From assembly GCA_905234355.1 (NCBI GenBank), contig CAJOHP010000071.1:659-20772 (forward strand): 20,114 nt of DNA. Direction: 5' to 3'. The position numbers and the translations under genes are program-made. Positions 1 to 7,526 of this stretch are shown here, piece by piece. Position 1 is the stretch's first letter; the number at the start of each line of letters is the position of its first letter. This DNA comes from an uncultured Prevotella sp. (GTDB lineage: Bacteria > Bacteroidota > Bacteroidia > Bacteroidales > Bacteroidaceae). The notes under the pieces were generated by a model. That model saw only the letters and a list, made by a program, of their open reading frames with translations, was not told the DNA's origin and did not search any database.

Positions 1-644
1 AAGTTGTTGAGTGCCGACTGCACCTTGAACTTCTTGATGGGCAGAATGCCGGTGATGTAGACCATGGCGAAGGCATCGCCGGCGTTGACCGACTTAAACA
101 TGCGTTGCATCCAGTTGAGAAAGTCGTTCATCTGCTGGCTGTCGGGCTTGAACTCTCGGCAGATGACGTCCCACTCGTCGATGATCATCACGAAGTGCTG
201 CCCGGTGGCCATCACCACGCGCAGCAGGGTGTTGAGCAGGTCGTCGCTCTCGCCGACGGCTACGTCGGGGAAGGCCTCGCAGACCTCGGCCTTCACCTCG
301 TCGTTGATGTGGGCGATGATGTCGTCGTGGCGGTAGCGGGTGTAGAAGCTGTTCATGTCGATGAAGATGACGGGGTACTTGTTCAGGTGCTCCTCAAACG
401 TCGGGTCCTTGGCTATCCCGAGGTCGGCGAAGAGCTCGCGCGACTGGCACGAGCAGTCGTAGTAGGCCGCCAGGGTCTTGGCGGCGAGTGTCTTGCCGAA
501 GCGTCGGCTGCGGGTCACGCAGCTGTACCTCCTTTCTGTAAACAACGTTCTGTTGACGACGCCTATCAGCCCCGTCTTGTCTACGTATTCGCTGTTGCGC
601 ACGGCGCGGAATCCCGCGTTGCCTTTGTTGATGTAGATGCCCAT
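1..644 (-). CDS. AAA-ATPase-like (DUF1703-type) protein, 3' end beyond window
   Basis: The first 214 residues of a protein that runs off the left edge; the start codon is the ATG at 644. The opening residues MGIYINKGNAGF are followed by a Walker A-like loop SRRFGKT at residues 46-52 and a Walker B-like strand ending MIIDEWD at about 153-159. This order fits the AAA-ATPase_like family (PF09820), which usually carries a C-terminal PD-(D/E)XK (DUF1703) nuclease domain; that part would lie outside the window. The family is multi-copy in Prevotella and Bacteroides genomes and its role is not established; mobile-element or defence functions have been suggested. The gene is transcribed away from the reductase gene at 842, from its own -7 box at 716-723. 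No frame break is seen in the visible part. Family assignment is fairly sure, function unknown. Confidence 0.8.
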   Translation of the reverse strand, partial: MGIYINKGNAGFRAVRNSEYVDKTGLIGVVNRTLFTERRYSCVTRSRRFGKTLAAKTLAAYYDCSCQSRELFADLGIAKDPTFEEHLNKYPVIFIDMNSFYTRYRHDDIIAHINDEVKAEVCEAFPDVAVGESDDLLNTLLRVVMATGQHFVMIIDEWDVICREFKPDSQQMNDFLNWMQRMFKSVNAGDAFAMVYITGILPIKKFKVQSALNN

Positions 645-715
645 AGTTCGCTTTTCCTTTCTTTTCTGCCAGTCTTTAGTCGGAGTGGGTCCGGCCAAGG
701 CTGTGTCTGATGCTG

Positions 716-723
716 CAAATATA
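716..723 (-). promoter_or_regulatory. Promoter -7 box for the AAA-ATPase-like gene
   Basis: Read on the minus strand this is TATATTTG, a perfect match to the Bacteroidetes -7 consensus TAnnTTTG. A TTCG that could act as a -33 element lies at 743-746, 19 bases upstream. The leader to the start codon at 644 would be about 65 bases. Confidence 0.55.
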
Positions 724-810
724 CGCATTTTTTCTGAACGGGCGAAGAAAAAAGGCAGGAAGTTTATGGAAAAAATGTACTGCATTTGCGGTTGTTTCAC
801 AGGAAATGAG

Positions 811-818
811 TAAATTTG
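811..818 (+). promoter_or_regulatory. Promoter -7 box for the fRMsr gene
   Basis: TAAATTTG fits TAnnTTTG and sits 23 bases before the ATG at 842. TTTG at 785-788 and TTG at 792-794 are possible -33 elements, though neither spacing is ideal (22 and 16 bases). Its position rules out the upstream in-frame ATGs at 710 and 809 as starts. Confidence 0.5.
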
Positions 819-841
819 CAGCCGACAAAACGAAGACAGTA

Positions 842-1303
842 ATGACAAAGACTGAAAGGTATGAACAGCTTGAGGCCCAGATAGCGGCGCTGACAGCCGG
901 CGAAACAGATGCAGTGGCCGTGCTGGCCAATGTGTGCGCGGCCATACACCACGAGATGGGATTCTTCTGGACAGGGTTCTATATGGTGCGTGGCGACGAA
1001 CTGCTTCTGGGGCCGTTTCAGGGGCCGGTGGCCTGCTTCCACATAGGCTTCGGCCGCGGGGTGTGCGGCACGGCGTGGCAGCGCCGGCAGACGGTGGTGG
1101 TGGACGACGTGGAGCTGTTTCCCGGCCACATAGCGTGCAGCTCGCTCTCGCGCTCAGAGATTGTCGTGCCCCTCATGGCGGGCGGCGAGGTGAAGGCTGT
1201 GCTCGACATCGACAGTGCCGAGCTGGCCACCTTCGACAGCACAGACCAGTACCACCTGGAGCGCATCGCCGGCTGTGTGGCCCGGCAGCTGTGGGCAGAC
1301 TGA
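842..1303 (+). CDS. msrC: Free methionine-R-sulfoxide reductase (GAF domain)
   Basis: A 153-residue single GAF-domain protein. This family (fRMsr, E. coli YebR/MsrC) reduces free L-methionine-(R)-sulfoxide in the cytoplasm using thioredoxin as electron donor, as part of oxidative-damage repair. The segment from about residue 60 to 100 carries the family pattern GPVACFHIGFGRGVCGTAW ... FPGHIACSS. Its three cysteines, Cys65, Cys75 and Cys99, have the same 10- and 24-residue spacing as the catalytic Cys84, Cys94 and Cys118 of the E. coli enzyme, so the protein should be active. Length is normal for the family. The start at 842 is chosen because upstream in-frame ATGs overlap or precede the -7 box at 811-818. 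The gene is followed after 89 bases by the metallo-hydrolase gene on the same strand. No frame defects. Confidence 0.93.
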   Translation: MTKTERYEQLEAQIAALTAGETDAVAVLANVCAAIHHEMGFFWTGFYMVRGDELLLGPFQGPVACFHIGFGRGVCGTAWQRRQTVVVDDVELFPGHIACSSLSRSEIVVPLMAGGEVKAVLDIDSAELATFDSTDQYHLERIAGCVARQLWAD

Positions 1304-1392
1304 GTTCTGCTGCCGCCCCCCCCCTCGGCTACAGAAAGTAGGGCAGAGACGAAACCAGAACGCAACAAATCCCAAATAAAAAGACAACAGAT

Positions 1393-2130
1393 ATGAGAAC
1401 AACCATCAAGAGACTGCTCCTGCTGCTGCTGCCCCTGCTGGGCACTACGGCCATGGGCGCACAGAAGAGCGACACCTTTAAGACCAGGTCGGGACGCGAC
1501 GTGGTCATCACCCACATCAAGCACGCCACGATGCAGATAAGCTATGACGGCAAGACCATCTATGTGGACCCGGTCATCAAGCTGAAGCCCGAGACCGACT
1601 ACTCTGACTATCCCAAGGGCGACTACATCTTCGTGACCCACGAACACGCCGACCACTTCGACCCCATAGCGCTGAGCCAGCTGCGTCACGATGCCACGGT
1701 GGTGGTGGCCAACCCCAGCGTGAGTGAGAAGCTGCACTACGGCATGACGATGAAAAACGGCGACCACTTCACACTCTCCGACGACATCGAGGTATGGGCC
1801 GTGCCTGCCTACAACACCACGGCGGGGCGCGAGCAGTTTCACCCCAAGGGCCGTGACAACGGCTACGTGCTCCAGATAGACGGTCTGCGCATCTACATAG
1901 CCGGCGACACCGAGGACATCGCCGAGATGGCCACCCTGGAGAACATCGACGTGGCCTTCCTGCCCTGCAACCAGCCCTACACGATGACGGTGGACCAGCT
2001 CGTGCGCGCCGCTAAGACGTTCCGCCCGAAGGTGCTCTTCCCCTACCACTACAGTCAGACGCCCGTGAGCCAGGTGCTGATGAAGCTGATGGGATCGGGC
2101 ATCGAGGTGCGCATACGCGACTATCAGTAA
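1393..2130 (+). CDS. Exported metallo-beta-lactamase-fold hydrolase (UlaG-like)
   Basis: A 245-residue protein. Residues 1-23 form a signal peptide (MRTTIKR, a leucine-rich core, then AMGAQ), so it probably acts in the periplasm. The metal-binding signature THEHADHFD lies at residues 82-90 (His83, His85, Asp87, His88). Later ligands are probably His150, Asp172 in AGDTED and His219 in PYHYS. This arrangement resembles the UlaG-like/Zn-dependent hydrolase branch (lactonases, phosphodiesterases, RNase-like enzymes) rather than true beta-lactamases. The substrate cannot be told from sequence. It lies 89 bases after the reductase gene and may be cotranscribed; no separate -7 box was found. It converges on the glycosyltransferase gene, with only 15 bases between stop codons. 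Confidence 0.88.
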   Translation: MRTTIKRLLLLLLPLLGTTAMGAQKSDTFKTRSGRDVVITHIKHATMQISYDGKTIYVDPVIKLKPETDYSDYPKGDYIFVTHEHADHFDPIALSQLRHDATVVVANPSVSEKLHYGMTMKNGDHFTLSDDIEVWAVPAYNTTAGREQFHPKGRDNGYVLQIDGLRIYIAGDTEDIAEMATLENIDVAFLPCNQPYTMTVDQLVRAAKTFRPKVLFPYHYSQTPVSQVLMKLMGSGIEVRIRDYQ

Positions 2131-2145
2131 GGCGCTTTTGTGCTG

Positions 2146-3084
2146 TCACAGTATCTCGGCAATGTGGTATAGCGGGCGGCGCTTCACCTCGGTGTATATC
2201 TTGCCTATGTAGACGCTCTGTATGCCCATGGCTGTGAGGATGAAGCCTCCTACAAGCCAGATGGACAGCATGACCGAGGCCCATCCCTGCACGGCGGCTC
2301 CGGTGATGAGTGCGTAGGTCACATAGATGCCTATGCCGACGGCAATGACGAGGAAGAGCAGTCCGAGGTGGAAGATGGCATAGAGGGGCTTCACGGAGAA
2401 GGCGGTGATGCCGTCGAGGGCCAGCGAGAGCATCTTGCCCACGGTGTACTTCGACGTGCCGGCATAGCGCTCGCTGATCACGTCGTCGACGGTGGTCGAG
2501 GCCAGTCCTATCTGCGGTATGAGTCCGCGCAGGTAGAGGTTGTGCTCCTTGTAGGTGCTGAGCATGTCGAGCGCGCGCCGGCTCATCAGACGGAAGTCGG
2601 CATGGTTGTAGACGCTCTCCACGCCCATACTGCTCTGCAGGCGGTAGAAGGCCTGGGCCGTCATGCGCTTGAGCACAGGGTCGGCCTGCCGCGAGGTCTT
2701 CACGCCGTAGACGATGTCGAATCCCTCCTCCATGTGGCGCACCATCTGGGGGATGCACTCTATGTCGTCCTGCAGGTCGGCATCGATGGTGACGATGGCG
2801 TCGGCCCACTCGCGGGAGGTCATCATGCCTGCGAAGATGGCGCGCTGGTGGCCCACGTTGCGAGAGAGGTTGATGCCGCGCACGTAGTGGTTGGTGCCGT
2901 GCAGTTCACGGATGATCGGCCATGTGCTGTCGCGGCTTCCGTCGTTGACAAACACCATCATCGAGTCGCCAGAGATGAGTCCGTCGGCCACCATGCGGTC
3001 GAAGAGCGCGGTAAGGCGTCCGACGCTGTGGCGGAGCACGGCCTCTTCGTTGTAACAGGGGGAAACGGTAGCAAGTGTTATCAT
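2146..3084 (-). CDS. GT2 polyprenol-phosphate glycosyltransferase (GtrB/DPM-like)
   Basis: A 312-residue family 2 glycosyltransferase. Residues 1-230 form the GT-A catalytic domain: N-terminal ATVSPCYNEE, VNDGSRD at 46-52, the nucleotide/metal-binding DADLQDD at 101-107 and RYAGTSKY at about 206-213. Two transmembrane helices follow at roughly 238-260 and 268-292, then a short basic cytoplasmic tail. This is the architecture of GtrB, ArnC and dolichyl-phosphate-mannose synthase-like enzymes, which move a sugar from UDP or GDP to undecaprenyl phosphate on the inner membrane face. The gene starts 46 bases after the stop of the deacetylase gene and is probably its operon partner; a deformylase/deacetylase next to an ArnC-like transferase recalls lipid A or surface-glycan modification pathways. 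The sugar and acceptor are inferred, not seen. Confidence 0.9.
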   Translation of the reverse strand: MITLATVSPCYNEEAVLRHSVGRLTALFDRMVADGLISGDSMMVFVNDGSRDSTWPIIRELHGTNHYVRGINLSRNVGHQRAIFAGMMTSREWADAIVTIDADLQDDIECIPQMVRHMEEGFDIVYGVKTSRQADPVLKRMTAQAFYRLQSSMGVESVYNHADFRLMSRRALDMLSTYKEHNLYLRGLIPQIGLASTTVDDVISERYAGTSKYTVGKMLSLALDGITAFSVKPLYAIFHLGLLFLVIAVGIGIYVTYALITGAAVQGWASVMLSIWLVGGFILTAMGIQSVYIGKIYTEVKRRPLYHIAEIL

Positions 3085-3130
3085 TGTTGGTCTTTTTTAT
3101 TCGGGGGTACGTGGGTGCGAGGGTAGGGGG

Positions 3131-3919
3131 CTATTGCGCCGCTTGGCTGTTGCGCTCTACAAACTCGCTGAAGGTGATGAAGTCGTGCCCCCGCCGCTGT
3201 AGCATGCTGATGAGGCGTGAGAGGCGCTCGCACATCTGCCGCCCGCTGTGGTTGCGGATGATGAAGGGCATGCGAAACTCAGGGTGCTCCTTCAGGTCGT
3301 AGAACTCCCAGGGGTGGAAGTAGGTGACGAAGTATCCGTCGTGGCTGAGCACGCGTCGCGTCATCCAGTGGTAGAGTGCCTCGGGCAGGTTGTGCAGTGA
3401 GAGCCAGAACAGGGGGAAACGCACGATGGGCGTGACAGAGGCGGGTATCTGCACGACGCCGTCCTTCACAAACCATGTGCGCGGCTCGGTGAGGTGCATG
3501 TAGCGTCCGGGGATGAAGGCGGGATTGAGCGACGAGTTGTAGCGGTAGCCCACGCGCCTGATTTCTGCCTCATCGACGGGGAACATGCGTGGCTGCCTGT
3601 AGCCGTAGACGGTGCGCCCCGTGACGTGCTCAACGATCTCCTTGGAGCGGGCGAAGTCGGAGTGGCACGGCTGCCAGTGGTCTACGCCGTGGCAGGCCAC
3701 CTCGTGGCCCTCGTCCGTGATGCGGGCCATCATCTCCGGGGCGTGCTCGGCAAAGTTGCCGGTGCAGAAGAACGTGGCGCGCACACCGTGCCGGCGCAGC
3801 ACGTCGAGGATGCGGGCCGTGCCCTCCACAGAGACCGCCATGCCCTGCTCAAGCGAGAAGTCGACGCCGTGCTCGCGGGGCACGTCGAACTCCTCGGTGT
3901 CAAAACTTAACAGTATCAT
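3131..3919 (-). CDS. Polysaccharide deacetylase (NodB-like, carbohydrate esterase 4)
   Basis: A 262-residue protein with the NodB homology fold from the extreme N-terminus: motif 1 SFDTEEFD (residues 5-12, Asp7 as candidate base and metal ligand), ATFFCTGNFAEH at 48-59, motif 2 CHGVDHW with His77 and His81 as metal ligands, motif 3 GYRQPRMFP at 106-114, and HPWEFYD at 202-208. There is no signal peptide, so it probably acts on a cytoplasmic or membrane-bound precursor glycan. The HPWE segment and the DTEEFD form of motif 1 are typical of the subgroup linked to exopolysaccharide and lipid-linked sugar pathways. It is the first gene of a two-gene unit with the glycosyltransferase and has a good promoter just upstream. 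The start at 3919 places the conserved strand immediately at the N-terminus. Confidence 0.88.
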   Translation of the reverse strand: MILLSFDTEEFDVPREHGVDFSLEQGMAVSVEGTARILDVLRRHGVRATFFCTGNFAEHAPEMMARITDEGHEVACHGVDHWQPCHSDFARSKEIVEHVTGRTVYGYRQPRMFPVDEAEIRRVGYRYNSSLNPAFIPGRYMHLTEPRTWFVKDGVVQIPASVTPIVRFPLFWLSLHNLPEALYHWMTRRVLSHDGYFVTYFHPWEFYDLKEHPEFRMPFIIRNHSGRQMCERLSRLISMLQRRGHDFITFSEFVERNSQAAQ

Positions 3920-3951
3920 ATTGCCATGCTTGTTGTTTTCTTAAGCATCGG

Positions 3952-3983
3952 CAAAGGTAGGCATTTTCCTGAAAACGGCCAAA
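3952..3983 (-). promoter_or_regulatory. Promoter of the deacetylase-glycosyltransferase unit
   Basis: On the minus strand a TTTG (3980-3983) is followed after 20 bases by TACCTTTG (3952-3959), a full match to the Bacteroidetes -33/-7 consensus. It lies between the response-regulator stop at 4004 and the deacetylase start at 3919, so the pair can be transcribed independently of the genes upstream. Confidence 0.7.
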
Positions 3984-4003
3984 AATATTGATGGGATTCT
4001 GCG

Positions 4004-4648
4004 TCAGATGTAGTACTCTGCTGCATCGATGAGTCCTGCACGCAGTGCATAGCGCGTGGCCTCGTGCACATTGTTGACGCCTATCTTGCGGAAGATGTTC
4101 TTGCGGTGGGTGTTGATAGTGTGGAAACTGGAGATGCGCTTCTCGGCTATCTCTTTTGTGGTCATGCCCATGGCGATGTCCTTGAGCACCTCGGTCTCCG
4201 TGCGTGTGAGGTGGGCCTCGTCGGTGTCGGCCGGGGCTGCCGGCACAAGCAGCTGCTCGGCCATGCGCTGGCAGATGAATCGCCGGTGCTGTGTGGCCTG
4301 CCTGAGGCACTGGCGTATCTCGTCGAGCGAGCTGTCCTTGAACTGTATGCTGAAGCAGGGACTGAGTGCCAGCAGGCGGCGGGCAAAGTCGCTGGTGAGC
4401 TCGGCACTGAAGATCACCCAGTGGGCCTGCGGGTAGCAGTCGGAGAGTATCTGTAGCTCGTCGATGTCGTTGACGTCGAAGAGTGTGTAGTCCATCACCA
4501 CCACGCTGTCGGGCTGCTTCTTGAGCTGCAGGAGCAGCTCGGTCTTGTCGGCGGCTGCCTTGAAGTCGGAGGTGTCGGTACTGCTGAGCAGATACATCAC
4601 TCCGGCACGGGTGATGTCTTGTGGGTCGGCCAGGATAAAGTGGGGCAT
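4004..4648 (-). CDS. NarL/LuxR-family DNA-binding response regulator
   Basis: A 214-residue two-domain regulator. The receiver-like domain (about 1-120) keeps Asp8 in the LADPQD acidic pocket, the phospho-acceptor candidate Asp53 in VVMDYTLF and Lys104 in QFKDSS, so phosphorylation is possible. Residues 146-207 form a LuxR-type helix-turn-helix, from LTRTETEVLKDIAMGMTTKE through the recognition helix near TINTHRKNIFRKIG to VNNVHEATRYAL. Regulators of this type bind DNA as dimers after activation by a histidine kinase. No kinase gene is present in the window, so it is an orphan here. The gene begins 44 bases after the stop of the DUF5686 gene and is likely cotranscribed with it; the same pairing is common in Bacteroidales. 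Target genes are unknown. Confidence 0.9.
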   Translation of the reverse strand: MPHFILADPQDITRAGVMYLLSSTDTSDFKAAADKTELLLQLKKQPDSVVVMDYTLFDVNDIDELQILSDCYPQAHWVIFSAELTSDFARRLLALSPCFSIQFKDSSLDEIRQCLRQATQHRRFICQRMAEQLLVPAAPADTDEAHLTRTETEVLKDIAMGMTTKEIAEKRISSFHTINTHRKNIFRKIGVNNVHEATRYALRAGLIDAAEYYI

Positions 4649-4692
4649 GGGTGAGTGTGGGTGTTAGTTTAGTGTTTGGTGTGTGATGGGGG

Positions 4693-7287
4693 TCAGAACG
4701 TGGGGTTGATGACAAACCGTATGCCGTGCTTCTGGGCCGTCGGCAGGTGGTTGTAGTTCAGTCGGTGCACGTATTCTATCTGAATGAGGTTGAAGATGTT
4801 CTGTATGCCCACGGCATACTCCATGTATGGCTTGCTGCCGTCCATGATGGAGCTACCTGCGGGGAAATGCCATAGCCGGCCGTTCTGCTGGTTCTGCGGC
4901 AGGAAGGGGTTGTTCTTCTCGGAGAGCGTGCCCCATAGCATCTTGAACTCGGCCACCTCGCGCCACTTCAGCCGGCGCAGCAGCGGTATGCGGTTGAAGA
5001 GCTTACCTCCCATCTCCCAGGTGAGCATCAGCGAGGCGTAGCGGTCGTTGAGAAACTCCATGTTGTTCATCGTGCTGAACTGTCCGTAGTCTATGATGTA
5101 TGACAGGTTGGCCTGCGGCATGACGAGCAGTGGCCATGGCACCTGGTTCCACTGCTGGGCGAGTCGTGCGCGTGCATCGATGTGTCCCCAGCTCATGGGC
5201 AGCCATGTGCGGCGGTAGAACTCCAGCTCGGAGAAGTTGTAGGTGGCCTCGCCTCCGCCCACGCCGTTGAGTCCCAGGGTGTGCTTGGCACTGACGTACC
5301 AGGCGTCTTTGTTCATCGGACGTCGGCGCTGCTTGGTGTTGACGAACTTCTCGTCGGGGGCGTAGCGCAGCGTCAGCGAGGCGTCGGTGGTGCGCAGCGA
5401 CGAGAGCCACGGCCCGCTCAGGGGAGCGAAGAGCAGGGTGCCGCGCGGCTCTATCTTCTCCGTCTGCAGCGCCGTGGTGAGACGCAGGTGACCATGGGTC
5501 TCGTAGTCGAGCGACAGCCGCTGTGTGTTGTAGAGCAGCATCTTGTCTATGCTGTGCACCTTGAAGGAGGTGAAGACGTTGTCCTTGTCGGTGTTGGAGT
5601 ATTTGTCGCTGGGCAGGGCCACGTCGCGGCGCGAGGCGAGCGTGATGTGGCGCACGGGAAACTCCTGAGGCAGATACTGCTTGTCTTCGAAGGAGTAGGT
5701 GAGCTCGGCATTGTAATAATGGTTGTGCGTGCGCGTACCATAAGCATAATAGCCCTTGGCAAAGAGTCGTGGGTGGAGGTTGGCGGTGGTCTGCCCGCTG
5801 GCGCGCAGTCGCAGCCCGTCGTAGAAATTCTGTGAGATGACGGTGTTGATGGGCCCCACGTCAAACTTGCTAGGCTTCTCGCGTGTGCCGGTCTCCAGAT
5901 AGTTCTCGACCAGTGCCTTGAGCAGGAAGATGGCATACTTGTAGCCCTTGAGCTGCTCTATATGGCTGAGGAATCCGCCCATGCCTCGCTCGCTGCGCGT
6001 AAACTCCACCTGCCGGTGCTGCTCCCAGAACTTGTCGTCGCGCTGTGTGGCGCCGCGCTCCACGAGGGTGAGGCCCGAGCCGCGCAGGCGCTCGGCGGGC
6101 AGGGGCGTGAAGGCGAAGTCGCTCATGCGGGTGGTGCGGGTGACGATGGCCTTGGTGATGAAGTCGGTCAACATCAGCTCGACTATCATGTCGTCGATGG
6201 TGAGCAGCCACTCGCCGTCAGCCTGACGGGTGAACTCCTGCATGCACTGCAGACCCTCCACCCAGTTGAGGTCGCCCGAGCGGGGCACGAAGAGCTCGCA
6301 GCGCTTCACCTGGTAGCTCGAGTCGGCCAGCACATAGAGCTGTCCGCGGAAGCCGAAGTCCTGCTGGTTGTTGGGCACGAAGTCCAGGTGGACGCAACGG
6401 TCCTGCCCCACGTAGACGGTGTCGGTGATGTAGAAGCGGTAGAACTGTATGGCATCGCGGCCTATGGGCGAGCTGAACTTATGTCGCATGAGCAGGATGT
6501 AGTCATCGTAGATGTCGATGTCGGCAAAGACCTCGCGCATGACCTGCGTGAGCATGTCGCCCGTCTGGAAGAGGTCGTTCACGCCGCTGGCCTTCTGTCC
6601 CTTGATCACGATGCGCTCTTTCTGCGGGTCGCGTCGCCAGAGGTGCTCGCTGACCTGCTCGTCGACGGTCAGGGGCAACACCAGCTTGTCGTTGTACTGG
6701 CAGGTGTCCACCTGGTCGCGCAGCCAGGGATAGCGCTTGAAGAGGCCCTTGTCGAGCATGCCGGGGCTCAGGTCGTTCAGACCGAGCATGAGTTTCTGGT
6801 ATTTCTCGAAACGGTAGTAGTCGTGGCTCTTGAGGCTGGTCTTCTTGCGCGAGGCGATGACCTTGCGCATGAACTCCACGGCGGGATTGTCCTTGCGGCG
6901 GTAGCGCGTCTTCTTCTTCGACTTGACCGTCACCTCGCTGAGCGTGCGGCTGTCGTCGGCCAGACGTATGGTGAGCTGTGCGGGGGTCTGCGGGTTGACG
7001 TTGAGCACCTGCTCACGGTAGCCCACGGAACTGACGGTGAGTCGCCATCCGTTGTGCCGGGCTATGGTGAAGCGGCCCTGGCCGTCGCACTTCGTGGCTA
7101 CACGGTTGCCCCTGTACTGCACCGTGGCATAGGGCACGGGGCCGCCGTCCTGTGCGTCGACCACCACACCCCGCAGCTGGGCCAGCAGCGATGTGGTGAG
7201 AAGCAAGCCTACTACGACCGTGAGCAAGCGGCGCAGCACCTGCCGGCGCACCCGAGGGCTTTCTGGGAGTTTAGTCTCTTGTCTCAT
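4693..7287 (-). CDS. DUF5686 outer-membrane protein with carboxypeptidase-like regulatory domain
   Basis: An 864-residue protein. Residues 1-36 are a basic N-terminus plus hydrophobic signal segment ending near SLLAQ. Residues 37 to about 115 form a CarboxypepD_reg-like beta-sandwich (GVVVDAQDGGPVPYATVQYR ... SVGYREQVLNV), as found at the N-terminus of TonB-dependent and other Bacteroidetes outer-membrane proteins. The rest, starting near the basic stretch KKKTRYRRKDNPAVEFMRKV, matches DUF5686 and is rich in alternating aromatic/polar strands, ending in INPTF with the C-terminal aromatic residue expected of an outer-membrane barrel. No TonB plug is evident. The biochemical role of DUF5686 is not known to me. 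A promoter box lies at 7301-7308. The gene is divergent from nrdD. It is intact and of normal length for the family. Confidence 0.88.
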   Translation of the reverse strand: MRQETKLPESPRVRRQVLRRLLTVVVGLLLTTSLLAQLRGVVVDAQDGGPVPYATVQYRGNRVATKCDGQGRFTIARHNGWRLTVSSVGYREQVLNVNPQTPAQLTIRLADDSRTLSEVTVKSKKKTRYRRKDNPAVEFMRKVIASRKKTSLKSHDYYRFEKYQKLMLGLNDLSPGMLDKGLFKRYPWLRDQVDTCQYNDKLVLPLTVDEQVSEHLWRRDPQKERIVIKGQKASGVNDLFQTGDMLTQVMREVFADIDIYDDYILLMRHKFSSPIGRDAIQFYRFYITDTVYVGQDRCVHLDFVPNNQQDFGFRGQLYVLADSSYQVKRCELFVPRSGDLNWVEGLQCMQEFTRQADGEWLLTIDDMIVELMLTDFITKAIVTRTTRMSDFAFTPLPAERLRGSGLTLVERGATQRDDKFWEQHRQVEFTRSERGMGGFLSHIEQLKGYKYAIFLLKALVENYLETGTREKPSKFDVGPINTVISQNFYDGLRLRASGQTTANLHPRLFAKGYYAYGTRTHNHYYNAELTYSFEDKQYLPQEFPVRHITLASRRDVALPSDKYSNTDKDNVFTSFKVHSIDKMLLYNTQRLSLDYETHGHLRLTTALQTEKIEPRGTLLFAPLSGPWLSSLRTTDASLTLRYAPDEKFVNTKQRRRPMNKDAWYVSAKHTLGLNGVGGGEATYNFSELEFYRRTWLPMSWGHIDARARLAQQWNQVPWPLLVMPQANLSYIIDYGQFSTMNNMEFLNDRYASLMLTWEMGGKLFNRIPLLRRLKWREVAEFKMLWGTLSEKNNPFLPQNQQNGRLWHFPAGSSIMDGSKPYMEYAVGIQNIFNLIQIEYVHRLNYNHLPTAQKHGIRFVINPTF

Positions 7288-7300
7288 GTGTTTGCGGGCG

Positions 7301-7308
7301 CAAAGGTA
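7301..7308 (-). promoter_or_regulatory. Promoter -7 box for the DUF5686 gene
   Basis: Minus-strand TACCTTTG, a consensus -7 box only 13 bases before the start codon at 7287, so the leader would be very short. No clear TTTG -33 element is visible. Confidence 0.5.
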
Positions 7309-7382
7309 AGAAATAATATTGAAACACGTGCACGTTTAATATTTTTTAGATTTATTCCTGCATGCGTATAGGATATTATTTG

Positions 7383-7390
7383 TAACTTTG
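7383..7390 (+). promoter_or_regulatory. Promoter -7 box for nrdD
   Basis: TAACTTTG, a consensus -7 box, followed by GCACCC. A good -33 TTTG is not seen at the normal distance, which may mean the promoter depends on an activator. The resulting leader to the start at 7527 is about 130 bases and contains the inverted repeat at 7407-7460. Confidence 0.5.
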
Positions 7391-7406
7391 CACCCGAGAG
7401 TAGTTG

Positions 7407-7460
7407 GCCGTTTTGGGAAACATTTTCGAGAGGAAAGGCGGAAAAGTTGTCCAAAACGGC
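7407..7460 (+). promoter_or_regulatory. Inverted repeat / hairpin in the nrdD leader
   Basis: GCCGTTTTGG at 7407-7416 is perfectly complementary to CCAAAACGGC at 7451-7460, with a 34-base loop. Both arms lie downstream of the presumed transcription start, so the element would fold in the mRNA leader or act as an operator. The terminator signature (U-run) is absent. It does not resemble a NrdR box or a cobalamin riboswitch. Confidence 0.5.
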
Positions 7461-7526
7461 AAACCATGAACAGCAAGCAAACATGACAAACCGACAATAA
7501 TAACCAACTCAAACAGCAGAATAGCA

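Noticed and set aside
710..841. Upstream start for the methionine sulfoxide reductase (ATG at 710 or 809)
   Set aside because: The -7 box at 811-818 lies inside that extension, and family proteins begin near the 842 start.
5962..7371. 469-codon open frame opposite the DUF5686 gene
   Set aside because: Composition is typical of antisense shadows and it would run through the DUF5686 promoter; no domain is recognisable.
7466..7486. Six-codon upstream frame MNSKQT in the nrdD leader
   Set aside because: Too short and without runs of regulatory codons; no evidence for attenuation.
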